A stretch of 64,000 nucleotides of DNA. Origin: Halomicrobium urmianum (GTDB lineage Archaea; Halobacteriota; Halobacteria; Halobacteriales; Haloarculaceae). The stretch covers positions 3,224,001 to 3,288,000 of the forward strand of contig NZ_CP084090.1 of assembly GCF_020217425.1 (NCBI RefSeq). Direction: 5' to 3'. Below are positions 15,522 to 23,999 of this stretch, piece by piece. The position numbers and the translations under genes are program-made. Positions within the stretch are counted from its first letter, which is position 1; each line of letters opens with the position of its first letter. Under the pieces are notes generated by a model. That model saw only the letters and a program-made list of their open reading frames with translations, was not told where the DNA came from and did not search any database.

Positions 15522-17072
15522 ATGTCTTCCAACGGCTCAGACGACGATAGAGAGCGTGGCAGCGTTTCGCGCCGCCGGTTCGTGTCCGCTGCGGGCGCCT
15601 CGGGTGTGGCCGCTGGACTGGCGGGCTGTGCCGAGTTCATCGGCGGTGGCGGCGACGGCGGCGATGGTGGCAATGGCGGCGACGGCGGACAGAACGGTAC
15701 CACGACGGGCGACGCCGGCGGCGGCGAGACGACCACCGTTCGGTGGGGTATCGGTCCGACGGCAGTCGAGACGGCCGGCGAGGAGATGAAGACGGCACTC
15801 CACGAGGCCGGCGGTCTCAGCGACGACATCGAGATCGAGTGGGTGCCCAGCGCGCAGGACACCGGCGAGGTCCGGACGAACTACAACCGGATACTGGACT
15901 CCGGACAGGCGGAGCCGGACATCCTGCAGATGGACAACGGCTGGGTGAACGTGTTCATCCAGCGGGGCCTGATCCAGAACCTCTCGGAGACGCTGTCCGA
16001 CGACACCCTCTCGACGATCGACGAGGAGTACTTCACCGGGTTCACCGACACGGCGCGGGATCCCGAATCCGGCGACCTGTACGGCGTCCCGCTGTTCCCG
16101 GACTTCCCGACGATGCAGTACCGCAAGGATCTCGTCGAGGAGGCCGGCTACGACCCCGAGGGCGAGAACTGGGCGACCGAGCCGATGACCTGGGAAGAGT
16201 GGTCGCACATCGCCGCCGACGTCTACGACAACGCGGACGTCGACTACGGGTTCACGACCCAGTGGGACATCTACGAGGGCACCGCCTGCTGTACCTTCAA
16301 CGAGGTTCTGTCCTCGTGGGGCGGCGCCTACTTCGGCGGCCGCGAGAACCTCTTCGGCCCCATCGGCGAGCGTCCGATCACCGTCGACGAGCCGGAGGTG
16401 GTCAGCTCCCTCAACATGATGCGGAAGTTCGTCCACGACGAGGACTTCGGCGGGGAGTTCGAGAACTACGCCGGCGGGTTCACGCCGACGGACGTCCTCG
16501 GCTGGATCGAGGAGACGTCCCGGTCGCCGTTCGCACAGGGCAACGCCGTCTTCCACCGCAACTGGCCGTACTCGCTGGCGCTGACCGGCCGGAACCCGGA
16601 GGAGACCGAGGACCCCGCGCTCGGCGAGGACCTCGGTGCGATGCCGATTCCCTACGCCGTCCCCGAGAGCGAGGCGGCCCAGCCCGGCACCGGCGGCACC
16701 ACGTCGGCACTGGGCGGCTGGCACCTGACGTTCAACCCCAACAGCAACAAGCTAGACGTGATCGAACAGGTCGTCCAGGCCGTCATGAGTCCGGACTTCG
16801 CGCTCGAACTGTTCCGGCTCCAGGGGTGGCTGCCGCCCCGGCCCGAACTGTTCAACTCCGACGAGGCCCAGAGCGTCGAACCCGTCGGTCGCTACCTGGA
16901 GACCCTGCAGGTGGCCGGCGAGAACGTGATGGCTCGCCCGGTCACGCCGGTCTGGAGCCAGGAATCGCAGGCCATCGCCCAGCAGGCCAACCGCGCCGTC
17001 GGACAGGAGGTGTCCTCCGAGCAGGCCATGTCGGCGCTCGCCTCGGACCTGGAGAACATCGAACAGGGCTGA
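15522..17072 (+). CDS. carbohydrate ABC transporter substrate-binding lipoprotein
   Basis: 516 residues. A Tat signal (SRRRFVSAAGAS) and lipobox LAGC end near residue 38, followed by a Gly/Asp-rich linker, as usual for haloarchaeal binding proteins anchored outside the membrane. The remainder is a family 1 extracellular solute-binding protein (type 2 periplasmic fold) with aromatic patches that can stack sugars. It is the first gene of an importer with two permeases and an ATPase. The set resembles the haloarchaeal XacGHI(J/K) pentose importer and nearby xylose genes support pentose or glucose uptake, but glycoside or oligosaccharide substrates are possible. Confidence 0.9.
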   Translation: MSSNGSDDDRERGSVSRRRFVSAAGASGVAAGLAGCAEFIGGGGDGGDGGNGGDGGQNGTTTGDAGGGETTTVRWGIGPTAVETAGEEMKTALHEAGGLSDDIEIEWVPSAQDTGEVRTNYNRILDSGQAEPDILQMDNGWVNVFIQRGLIQNLSETLSDDTLSTIDEEYFTGFTDTARDPESGDLYGVPLFPDFPTMQYRKDLVEEAGYDPEGENWATEPMTWEEWSHIAADVYDNADVDYGFTTQWDIYEGTACCTFNEVLSSWGGAYFGGRENLFGPIGERPITVDEPEVVSSLNMMRKFVHDEDFGGEFENYAGGFTPTDVLGWIEETSRSPFAQGNAVFHRNWPYSLALTGRNPEETEDPALGEDLGAMPIPYAVPESEAAQPGTGGTTSALGGWHLTFNPNSNKLDVIEQVVQAVMSPDFALELFRLQGWLPPRPELFNSDEAQSVEPVGRYLETLQVAGENVMARPVTPVWSQESQAIAQQANRAVGQEVSSEQAMSALASDLENIEQG

Positions 17073-17151
17073 CGCATCGCGGGACAGATTAACAAAGGCA
17101 GTAGTTCATTATTTAATATGGTGATCGACAGGACATGACGGGTGATCCGGA

Positions 17152-18135
17152 ATGAGTGCCGAGACACAGCGGCGAGAATCCGGGCGGTCGGGGCCGATCG
17201 TGGCGCTGACCCGGTGGATGGAGAATCTAAGCGACACCGCGTACGCGTACCTGCTGCTACTGCCGGTGTTCTTCCTCCTCGGGACCATCGCCATCTACCC
17301 GCTGCTGCGGACGTTCGAGATGTCACTGTTCGCGCAGACGTTCACCGGCCTCGGCGACTTCGTCGGACTGGACAACTACATCAACCTGTTCACCGGCGGC
17401 ATGGAACGGTACCTGCCGGGCGAGCCGACGTTCCTGCCGAAGGCCTTCAGCGTCAGCGGACTGCTGACGAGCGCGCTGACCGTCACGGTCATCTTCGCCC
17501 TCATCAGCGTGTTCTTCGAGACCCTGATCGGGCTCGGACAGGCGCTGATCCTCGACCAGGACTTCTACGGTCGCCGCTGGATGCGGGCCGCGATCATCAT
17601 CCCGTGGGCCGTTCCCATCGTCATCCAGGGGATGATCTTCTACCTGATGTTCCACCCGAGCGTCGGGTTCCTCACCCCGCCGCTGGCGGACCTGGGGCTC
17701 CTGGCGCCGACGAACACGCTCAACGACACGGCCAGCGCGACGTTCGTCGTCATCGTGGCCGACATCTGGAAGACCTCGGCGTTCATGGCGCTGCTGATCC
17801 TCGCCGGGCTCCAGAGCATCAATCGCGACCTCTACAACGTCGCGAAGGTCGCCGGAGCGAGCAAGTGGCAGCAGTTCAAGTACATCACGTTCCCGCTGAT
17901 CCTGCCGACGGTCGGCGTCGCGGTGCTGTTCCGGGCCGTCGGGGCGCTGCGAATCTACGGCCTCATCGACATCGTGTCGAGCTGTACCGTCGTGCCGTCG
18001 CTGTCCTGTATGGTCGTGACGTCCTTTTTCAACGGCTTCAACGCGGCCGCCGCGACGATCGCGTTCACGACCGCGGCGATCATCGGGACCATCGTGATGG
18101 CACTGATCATCTGGCAGGGGGAGGACGCGATCTGA
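17152..18135 (+). CDS. carbohydrate ABC transporter permease, MalF-type
   Basis: 327 residues with six or more membrane spans. The EAA loop that docks to the ATPase is visible as NVAKVAGASKWQQFKYITFP near residues 227-246. It follows the binding-protein gene by 79 nt; that gap contains TTATTTAATATGG, which may be an internal promoter. It is separated from the second permease by one base, so the two are co-translated. Both permeases belong to the MalF/MalG (CUT1) group that imports sugars, oligosaccharides or polyols. Confidence 0.92.
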   Translation: MSAETQRRESGRSGPIVALTRWMENLSDTAYAYLLLLPVFFLLGTIAIYPLLRTFEMSLFAQTFTGLGDFVGLDNYINLFTGGMERYLPGEPTFLPKAFSVSGLLTSALTVTVIFALISVFFETLIGLGQALILDQDFYGRRWMRAAIIIPWAVPIVIQGMIFYLMFHPSVGFLTPPLADLGLLAPTNTLNDTASATFVVIVADIWKTSAFMALLILAGLQSINRDLYNVAKVAGASKWQQFKYITFPLILPTVGVAVLFRAVGALRIYGLIDIVSSCTVVPSLSCMVVTSFFNGFNAAAATIAFTTAAIIGTIVMALIIWQGEDAI

Positions 18136-18136
18136 C

Positions 18137-19129
18137 ATGGCGACGGACATCGACACCGACGAACCGCAAGGACCGCTCAACAGGTGGACGCAGCGGGCCA
18201 TCGACAACCCGGACCGCGTGTACCGCGCGCTGTTCTACACGGCGATGCTGTTCTTCGGCGTCACCACCCTGTTCCCGTTCTACTGGCTACTGGTGCTGGC
18301 GCTGACGCCGAACGCGCAGATCACCGGCGGCGGGTTCATCCCCGAGATCGACCTGTTCGGCGCGGACATCCCGTTCCCGCTGCCCGTGCCGCAGGGGTTC
18401 AACCCCGAGGCGTTCGTCGCCGTCTTCGAGCAGGTCCCCTTCCACCTGTACATGCTGAACAGCTTCACGCTGGCCGTCTCGACGACGATCATCGTGCTGG
18501 TGGTCTCCAGCCTCGCCGGCTACGTCTTCGGCCGGCTGGACTTCCCCGGTCGGGCGATCCTGATGCTCGCCATCCTGGCGATCAGCTACTTCCCGCCGGC
18601 GGCGTTCGTCGTCCCGCTGTACGACGTCTTCTCCGGCGGCGCGGTGACCATCCCCTTCACGGACGTCCCGCTGTTCACGTCGATCGAAGTACTGAACACG
18701 CCAGGCGCGATGGTGATGCCGTTCAGCGCGCTGTTCATGCCGCTCTCGATCTTCATCCTGACGACGTTCTACGCGCAGATCCCCGACGGCCTGGAGGACG
18801 CCGCCCGGGTCGAGGGGACGACGCGGCTCGGCGCGCTCTTCCGCGTGATCATGCCGCTGTCGGCCCCGGGCGTCGCCAGCGCCGCCGTGCTGACGTTCAT
18901 CGCGGTGTACAACGAGTACTTCTTCAGCTCGATCATGGCGACCTCGCCGCAGCCAGGCAACTGGTCGCCAATCGTGGGCGGCATTCTCCGGTACCAGACC
19001 CAGTACACGACGTCGTTCAACCTGATGGCGGCGGCGAGCATCGTCGGCGTCCTGCCCGTCGTCATCCTGGTGGTCGTCGCGCAGGAGCGCATCGTCAGCG
19101 GACTGACAGCAGGAGCACTCAAGGAATAA
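18137..19129 (+). CDS. carbohydrate ABC transporter permease, MalG-type
   Basis: 330 residues, integral membrane. The EAA motif is EDAARVEGTTRLGALFRVIM near residues 220-239. Together with the permease at 17152 it forms the heterodimeric channel. Only two bases separate it from the ATPase start, so the order SBP-permease-permease-ATPase is a single compact unit. The N-terminus is a soluble stretch of about 35 residues before the first membrane span (LFYTAMLFFGVTTLFPFYWL). Confidence 0.92.
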   Translation: MATDIDTDEPQGPLNRWTQRAIDNPDRVYRALFYTAMLFFGVTTLFPFYWLLVLALTPNAQITGGGFIPEIDLFGADIPFPLPVPQGFNPEAFVAVFEQVPFHLYMLNSFTLAVSTTIIVLVVSSLAGYVFGRLDFPGRAILMLAILAISYFPPAAFVVPLYDVFSGGAVTIPFTDVPLFTSIEVLNTPGAMVMPFSALFMPLSIFILTTFYAQIPDGLEDAARVEGTTRLGALFRVIMPLSAPGVASAAVLTFIAVYNEYFFSSIMATSPQPGNWSPIVGGILRYQTQYTTSFNLMAAASIVGVLPVVILVVVAQERIVSGLTAGALKE

Positions 19130-19131
19130 CA

Positions 19132-20325
19132 ATGGCACGAGTCAAACTCGAACACGTCACGAAGCGCTACGACGACGGCGAAGGCGGCGTTGTCGCCGTC
19201 GACGACATGAACCTCGACATAGAGGACGGAGAGTTCGTCTGTCTGGTCGGCCCCTCGGGCTGCGGGAAGTCGACGACGATGGAGACCATCGCCGGTCTGA
19301 CCCAGCCCACCGAGGGGACGGTCTACATCGGCGACAGGGACGTCACGAGGCTCCCGCCGAAGGACCGCGGGGTGGCGATGGTGTTCCAGAACATCGCCCT
19401 GTTCCCGCACATGGACGTCTACGACAACGTCAGCTTCGGCCTGCGGTTGCGAGACTACCCGCAGGACGAGATCGACCGCCGCGTCGAGCGGGCCGCGGAC
19501 ATCGTCCAGCTCGAGGGCATGCTCGACCGGATGCCCGACGAGATGTCCGGCGGCCAGCGCCAGCGCGTCGCCATCGCCCGCGCGATCGTCCGCGAGCCGG
19601 ACGTCTTCCTGATGGACGAGCCGCTGGCCAACCTCGACGCGAAGCTGCGGGTCCACATGCGGACCGAACTCCAGCGCCTCCACAAGGAACTGGACACCAC
19701 CATCGTCTACGTCACCCACGACCAGGCGGAGGCGATGACCATGTCCGATCGCATCGCCGTCATCGACTCGGGCGAACTCCAGCAGATCGACCCGCCGCTG
19801 GTCTGCTACAACGAGCCCGCGAACCTCTTCGTCGCCGGCTTCATCGGCTCACCGTCGATGAACTTCGTCGAAGGCACCGTCGACGAGAACGGCGTCGAGA
19901 CCGAGCACTTCCACGTCGAGTTCGATCCCGCCACCATCGACGGCCTCGCCGTCGGCGACCAGGTGACGATGGGCGTCCGCCCCGAGAACGTCCACCCGGC
20001 GCGCGAGACGGACGAGATCGCGCACCCGTCGGCGCCGATCGACGCCAGGACGGACGTGCTGGAGCCGATGGGCGACGAGATCTTCGCCTACCTCCTGATG
20101 GGCGAGGGCGAGACCTCCATGGCCCAGGAGACGGCCTCCAGCGACCAGCTGCTGATGTCGATCGAGCCCGACTCGCCCATCCAGGAGGACGACGACATCC
20201 AGGTCGTCCTCGACCGGGAGAAGATCCACCTGTTCGACGCGGCGACCGGCGACGCGCTGACCCACGACCTCGTCTCGCCGACCGGCGGCGAGCCGGCGGA
20301 CACGCGCGCGGAGACGGACGACTGA
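19132..20325 (+). CDS. carbohydrate ABC transporter ATP-binding protein (MalK/UgpC type)
   Basis: 397 residues. Walker A GPSGCGKST (about 40-48), Q-loop VFQNIALFPHM, signature MSGGQRQRVAIARA, Walker B VFLMDEPLANLD and H-loop YVTHDQ are all intact. The C-terminal third is the OB-fold (TOBE) regulatory domain typical of sugar-importer ATPases. The C-terminus has a long acidic loop (MGEGETSMAQETASSDQLL) not seen in most family members. Only one ATPase is encoded, unlike the two (XacJ, XacK) described for the Haloferax pentose system, so it should work as a homodimer. Confidence 0.92.
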   Translation: MARVKLEHVTKRYDDGEGGVVAVDDMNLDIEDGEFVCLVGPSGCGKSTTMETIAGLTQPTEGTVYIGDRDVTRLPPKDRGVAMVFQNIALFPHMDVYDNVSFGLRLRDYPQDEIDRRVERAADIVQLEGMLDRMPDEMSGGQRQRVAIARAIVREPDVFLMDEPLANLDAKLRVHMRTELQRLHKELDTTIVYVTHDQAEAMTMSDRIAVIDSGELQQIDPPLVCYNEPANLFVAGFIGSPSMNFVEGTVDENGVETEHFHVEFDPATIDGLAVGDQVTMGVRPENVHPARETDEIAHPSAPIDARTDVLEPMGDEIFAYLLMGEGETSMAQETASSDQLLMSIEPDSPIQEDDDIQVVLDREKIHLFDAATGDALTHDLVSPTGGEPADTRAETDD

Positions 20326-20531
20326 TGGCCGCGGACGTCGTCGCCGCCGTCTACTGGGGCGGCATGGTGGTCCTGTTCTTCTTCTGGGTCTACGGGATCG
20401 TCTCCTTTGCCCGGGACCTCAGGTACAAGTACATCCCGGCCGTCCTTCGGTATAGACGCGGGCGTAAAGAGCTGGAGGAAAAACGCGAGGAGGAGCGGGA
20501 ACGCGAAGAAAAGGAACAACAGCTGTACTGA
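20325..20531 (+). CDS. 68-aa single-span membrane protein coupled to the ABC operon
   Basis: The start codon overlaps the ATPase stop by one base (TGATG), so translation is coupled to the importer. Residues about 6-28 form one membrane helix (WGGMVVLFFFWVYGIVSFAR). The rest is a very charged helix of Glu/Lys/Arg (RKELEEKREEEREREEKE) that should lie in the cytoplasm. There is no known domain. It may be an accessory subunit of the transporter, for example for assembly or ATPase regulation; this is inference from position only. Confidence 0.75.
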   Translation: MAADVVAAVYWGGMVVLFFFWVYGIVSFARDLRYKYIPAVLRYRRGRKELEEKREEEREREEKEQQLY

Positions 20532-20571
20532 ATTCCTTGCATTTATTATCAGCACCACGGGAGCTACGTCC

Positions 20572-21636
20572 ATGACGGCCATCGAAGACTTGCGCCTTGG
20601 GTTCATCGGCCTCGGGAACATCGCTCACTTCCACGCGGACGCGGTTCGCGAGGTCGGCGCCATCGTCGCGGCCGGGACCGACATCGAGGAGGCGGCGCGC
20701 CGAACGTTCGCCGAGGAGTACGGGGCGGAGACGTTCGCCGATCCCCAGAAGATGTTCGAGACGGTGGACGCCGTCATCGTCTCGACGCCGAACCGCTTCC
20801 ACGAGGAGTACGTCGTAGCCAGCCTCGAGGCGGGCGTCGACGTGCTCGTCGAGAAGCCGCTGGCGCACACGCTGGAGAGCGCCGAGCGGGTCGTGGAGAC
20901 GGCCGAGGAGTCAGACGCCTTCTGCATGGTCGGCTTCCACAACCGCTTCCGGGACCCCGTCAAGGTCCTCAACCAGTACCGCCTCGACGGCGACATGGGC
21001 GAGGTCAACCACATCGAGGCGAACTACGTCCGCCGCCGCGGCGTCCCGGGGCGGGGCAGCTGGTTCACCCGCAAGGAGGTCTCCGGCGGCGGCTCCGTCA
21101 TCGACATCGGGACCCACGCGCTCGACCTCGGCCTGCACCTCATGGGCTTCCCCGAGGTCCACGAAGTCTCCGCCCAGACGCGTTCGCAGTTCGGCACCGA
21201 GGAGGACTACACCTACATCGACATGTGGGGCGAGGACCAGGGCTCGGGCGCCTTCGACGTCGACGACTCCGCGACGGCCTTCGTCCGCTGCGAGGGCGGC
21301 AAGACCCTCTCGCTGGAGGTCGCCTGGGCGACGAACCGACACCCCACCCAGGAGATCGTGATCCGGGGCACCGGCGCGGGCGCGCACCTCGATATGGCCA
21401 CCGACTCCCTGGAGGTCCTGGAGACGACGCCGCAGGGCGCGTCCCACCACCGGGACATCGAGATCGAGACGGCCGGCGACGAACCCCACGCCGTCGAGGA
21501 GGAGTATTTCCTCGAACACGTCGCCCGGGACGAACACCCCGAGATGAACACCGTCGAGGAGGCGTTCGTCGTCCAGAAGATCATGGACGCCATCTACCGG
21601 TCCAGCGAGCGCGGCGAAGCCGTCACCGTTCGCTGA
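20572..21636 (+). CDS. Gfo/Idh/MocA-family oxidoreductase
   Basis: 354 residues starting MTAIEDLRLGFIGLGNIAHF. The Rossmann turn GFIGLGN is at about 9-15 and the catalytic-lysine motif VEKPLAHTLES near residue 96-106. The C-terminal domain has SVIDIGTHALDLGLHLMG (about 175-192) with the family's Asp/His. It has its own promoter: ATTTATTATC at 20540-20549 precedes the ATG by about 30 nt, even though it closely follows the importer operon. It is the third Gfo/Idh enzyme in the first 22 kb; the sugar derivative it acts on is likely to be a substrate of the importer. Confidence 0.88.
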   Translation: MTAIEDLRLGFIGLGNIAHFHADAVREVGAIVAAGTDIEEAARRTFAEEYGAETFADPQKMFETVDAVIVSTPNRFHEEYVVASLEAGVDVLVEKPLAHTLESAERVVETAEESDAFCMVGFHNRFRDPVKVLNQYRLDGDMGEVNHIEANYVRRRGVPGRGSWFTRKEVSGGGSVIDIGTHALDLGLHLMGFPEVHEVSAQTRSQFGTEEDYTYIDMWGEDQGSGAFDVDDSATAFVRCEGGKTLSLEVAWATNRHPTQEIVIRGTGAGAHLDMATDSLEVLETTPQGASHHRDIEIETAGDEPHAVEEEYFLEHVARDEHPEMNTVEEAFVVQKIMDAIYRSSERGEAVTVR

Positions 21637-21699
21637 GCGGGCGTTCACCGCGACGCCCCGCCCGGCGCGGCGGCCGTTGTAAAGACTTAATTCGGAATC

Positions 21700-21712
21700 G
21701 AGTTACTAACTC
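21700..21712. promoter_or_regulatory. perfect 13-bp palindrome at the glucose dehydrogenase start
   Basis: GAGTTACTAACTC is a perfect palindrome lying between a TATA-like ACTTAATT (21685-21692) and the ATG at 21716. At leaderless spacing it would cover the transcription start, a repression position. The overlapping TACT-n5-AGTA (21704-21716) resembles half-sites reported for haloarchaeal TrmB but with different spacing. The sequence shares its GTTA/TAAC core with TAGTTAACTA at 15469. Confidence 0.45.
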
Positions 21713-21715
21713 AGT

Positions 21716-22780
21716 ATGAAAGCCGTTGCCATCCGTCGCGGGAGCGACGAACCGGAACTGATCGAAAAGCCCCGGCCGGAGCCGGCCGACGGGGAGGCGC
21801 TCGTCCGGACGCTCCGGGTCGGCGTCGACGGGACCGACCACGAGGTCCTCAGCGGGTCCCACGGCGGCTTCCCCGAGGACGAGGACCACATGGTCCTCGG
21901 CCACGAGGCCGTCGGCCGCGTCGAGGACCCCAACGGCACCGGGCTCGACGAGGGCCAGCTCGTCGTCCCGACCGTCCGCCGGAAGCCCAACGGCGAGACC
22001 AACGAGTACTTCCGCCGCGGCGAGCCGGACATGGCCCCCGACGGCGCCTACCACGAGCGGGGCATCGTCGGCGACCACGGCTACATGTCCGAGTACTTCA
22101 CCAGCCCGGCTGACTTCCTGATTCCCATCCCCGAGGACCTGGCCGAGTACGGCGTCTTCGTCGAGCCGCTCTCGAACACCGAGAAGGCCCTCGAACACGC
22201 CCGCGCCTCCCGGTCCGCGTTCGAGTGGCGGCCCGAGGCCGCCGCCGTGCTGGGCAACGGTCCGCTGGGACTGCTGACGCTGTGGCAGCTCACACAGGAG
22301 TTCGACCGGACCTACTGCCTCGGCCGGCGCGACCGGCCCGACCCCACGCTGGAGTTCATCGACGAGGTCGGCGCGACCTACGTCGACTCGCGGGAGACGC
22401 CCGTCGACGAGATTCCCGACGAGCACGAGGCGCTGGACTTCGTCTACGAGGCCACGGGCTACGCGCCCCACGCGTTCCAGACCATCCAGGCGCTCGCGCC
22501 CAACGGCGTCGGCGCGCTGCTGGGCATCCCGGACTCGTGGGAGTTCGAGGTCGACGGCGGCCAGCTGCACAACGACATCGTCCTCCACAACAAGTGCATC
22601 CTCGGCTCGGTCAACGCCGGTATCAACCACTTCGACGGCGCCGTCGACACCGTCTCCGCGATGCCCGACGACCTCCTAGATCACCTGATCACGACCGTCA
22701 CCGATCCCGAAGACGTCGACCCGGCCTTCGAGGACGGCGACGACCAGATCAAGGCCGTCGTCGAGTTCGAGTCGCCGTAG
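21716..22780 (+). CDS. gdh: glucose 1-dehydrogenase, zinc-dependent MDR family
   Basis: 354 residues, matching the length of haloarchaeal glucose dehydrogenases (GlcDH), which oxidise D-glucose to gluconolactone for the semi-phosphorylative Entner-Doudoroff route. Catalytic-zinc positions are visible as Asp in VGVDGTDHEV (about 38) and the GHEAVG motif (His/Glu, about 62-63), and the family's later acid in VFVEPLSN (about 149). The cofactor-binding turn is VLGNGPLGLL (about 178-187). It has its own TATA box and a palindrome over the presumed start site. Pentoses are also known substrates of some members. Confidence 0.9.
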   Translation: MKAVAIRRGSDEPELIEKPRPEPADGEALVRTLRVGVDGTDHEVLSGSHGGFPEDEDHMVLGHEAVGRVEDPNGTGLDEGQLVVPTVRRKPNGETNEYFRRGEPDMAPDGAYHERGIVGDHGYMSEYFTSPADFLIPIPEDLAEYGVFVEPLSNTEKALEHARASRSAFEWRPEAAAVLGNGPLGLLTLWQLTQEFDRTYCLGRRDRPDPTLEFIDEVGATYVDSRETPVDEIPDEHEALDFVYEATGYAPHAFQTIQALAPNGVGALLGIPDSWEFEVDGGQLHNDIVLHNKCILGSVNAGINHFDGAVDTVSAMPDDLLDHLITTVTDPEDVDPAFEDGDDQIKAVVEFESP

Positions 22781-22884
22781 GCGCCGCTTTCTCCCGCAAC
22801 CCCGGTCGGGGGATGCGGAGTAGTCGACCCCGACCGGCCTCCATCGTCGGAACGCTCATGTGGGGGGTCGGCTAATCCCCGCCC

Positions 22885-23937
22885 ATGCCAGGCGACGACC
22901 TCCGGGACGCCATCGAGCGGGTGATCACCGTCTTCGACCTCGGGGAGTACGAGGTCACGGCGTACCTGGCGGTCCTGGAACACGGCGAACTGACCGCATC
23001 GGAACTGGCCGACCGCACGGACATCCCTCAGCCACGGGTCTACGACACCGTCCGGAGCCTCAGCGACGTCGGCCTCGTCGAACTGAAGGACACCCGGCCC
23101 ATGAAGGTGCTCGCGATCGACCCGCGAGACGCCTTCGAGGGAGTACAGCAGTCGCTCGACGACCTCGTCGACGACCTCTCCCAGCGCTACACCGAGCCAA
23201 CGCGCAAGCCCGAGGCCGTGTCGCTGGTCAAGTCCAAGCCGACCATCCTCCGGTACCTCGAGGACGTCATCGGAGCCGCCGAGTACGAACTGATGCTCTC
23301 GCTGACGCCGCGCCTGCTGGAGCGATACGCGGACACGCTCGCCGAGCGCCAGTCCGATGGCGTGGCCATCGAGGTGGTTGTCTCGCCCGCGGAGGAGGCG
23401 CCCGATCCCGACTCGTTCGACTACCACTCGGTCGCCTCGACCGTCAAGGGACGTCGCGGTATCACGACGCCGATCATCGCGGTGGCCGACGGGAGCTACT
23501 CGCTGTACGCCAGCCGCGAGAGCGTCCAGGGGAGCAACGACCGCTACGGCGTCATCTTCAACCGCTCCGAACTCGGCTTTCTGATCTCCGGGTTCCTCAA
23601 CACGGTCATCTGGACCACCGCGGAGGTCATCACCGCCGACGGCGAGCACCTGCCCTTCCCGCGGAAGTACGGTACCATCCGCCGGGCCATCTCCGACATC
23701 CAGTCCCTGGAGGGCGACTTCTACGCCACCGTCGAGGGCCGGGACGTCGAGTCGGGCGAGCACTGGGTCCTCGAGGGGCGGATCGGCGAGGTGGAGTTCG
23801 GCACCAACCGCGAGGTCGCGACGATGACCGTCGAGACCGACGACGGGGAGGTCGCTGTCGGCGACCGGGTTGCCGCCTACGAGGACATCGAGGCCTTCGA
23901 GATAGCCGTCGGACGGGACTCGCCGCCGGGGCTGTGA
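22885..23937 (+). CDS. trmB: TrmB-family transcription regulator
   Basis: 350 residues. A winged helix at about 10-75 (LGEYEVTAYLAVLEHGELTA, DIPQPRVYDTVRSLSDVGLV) is followed by a helical linker and a sugar-binding TrmB C-terminal domain (LMLSLTPRLLE, GRRGITTPIIAVADG, YGVIFNRSELGFLI). The domain order is the same as in the regulator at 14054. It directly follows glucose dehydrogenase (104 nt gap) and is oriented the same way. Either TrmB paralogue could be the orthologue of the characterised Halobacterium TrmB, a global sugar-responsive regulator; conservation of gene neighbourhood would decide. Confidence 0.9.
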   Translation: MPGDDLRDAIERVITVFDLGEYEVTAYLAVLEHGELTASELADRTDIPQPRVYDTVRSLSDVGLVELKDTRPMKVLAIDPRDAFEGVQQSLDDLVDDLSQRYTEPTRKPEAVSLVKSKPTILRYLEDVIGAAEYELMLSLTPRLLERYADTLAERQSDGVAIEVVVSPAEEAPDPDSFDYHSVASTVKGRRGITTPIIAVADGSYSLYASRESVQGSNDRYGVIFNRSELGFLISGFLNTVIWTTAEVITADGEHLPFPRKYGTIRRAISDIQSLEGDFYATVEGRDVESGEHWVLEGRIGEVEFGTNREVATMTVETDDGEVAVGDRVAAYEDIEAFEIAVGRDSPPGL

Positions 23938-23950
23938 CGGTCACCCCTGA

Positions 23951-23967
23951 TTTTGGCCAACCTAAAA
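23951..23967. promoter_or_regulatory. DtxR-like iron box candidate upstream of the GT2 gene
   Basis: TTTTGGCCAACCTAAAA matches the site at 38175 (TTTAGGCCAGCCTAAA) at 14 of 16 positions and is a near-perfect inverted repeat. It lies 33 nt before the ATG at 24000, covering the expected TATA/BRE position. A metal-dependent repressor of the DtxR/SirR/Idr family is the likely reader, by analogy with the other sites in this window. Confidence 0.45.
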
Positions 23968-23999
23968 GTTCAAGGCGATCCAGTGGTGAGTGGCTGGTA

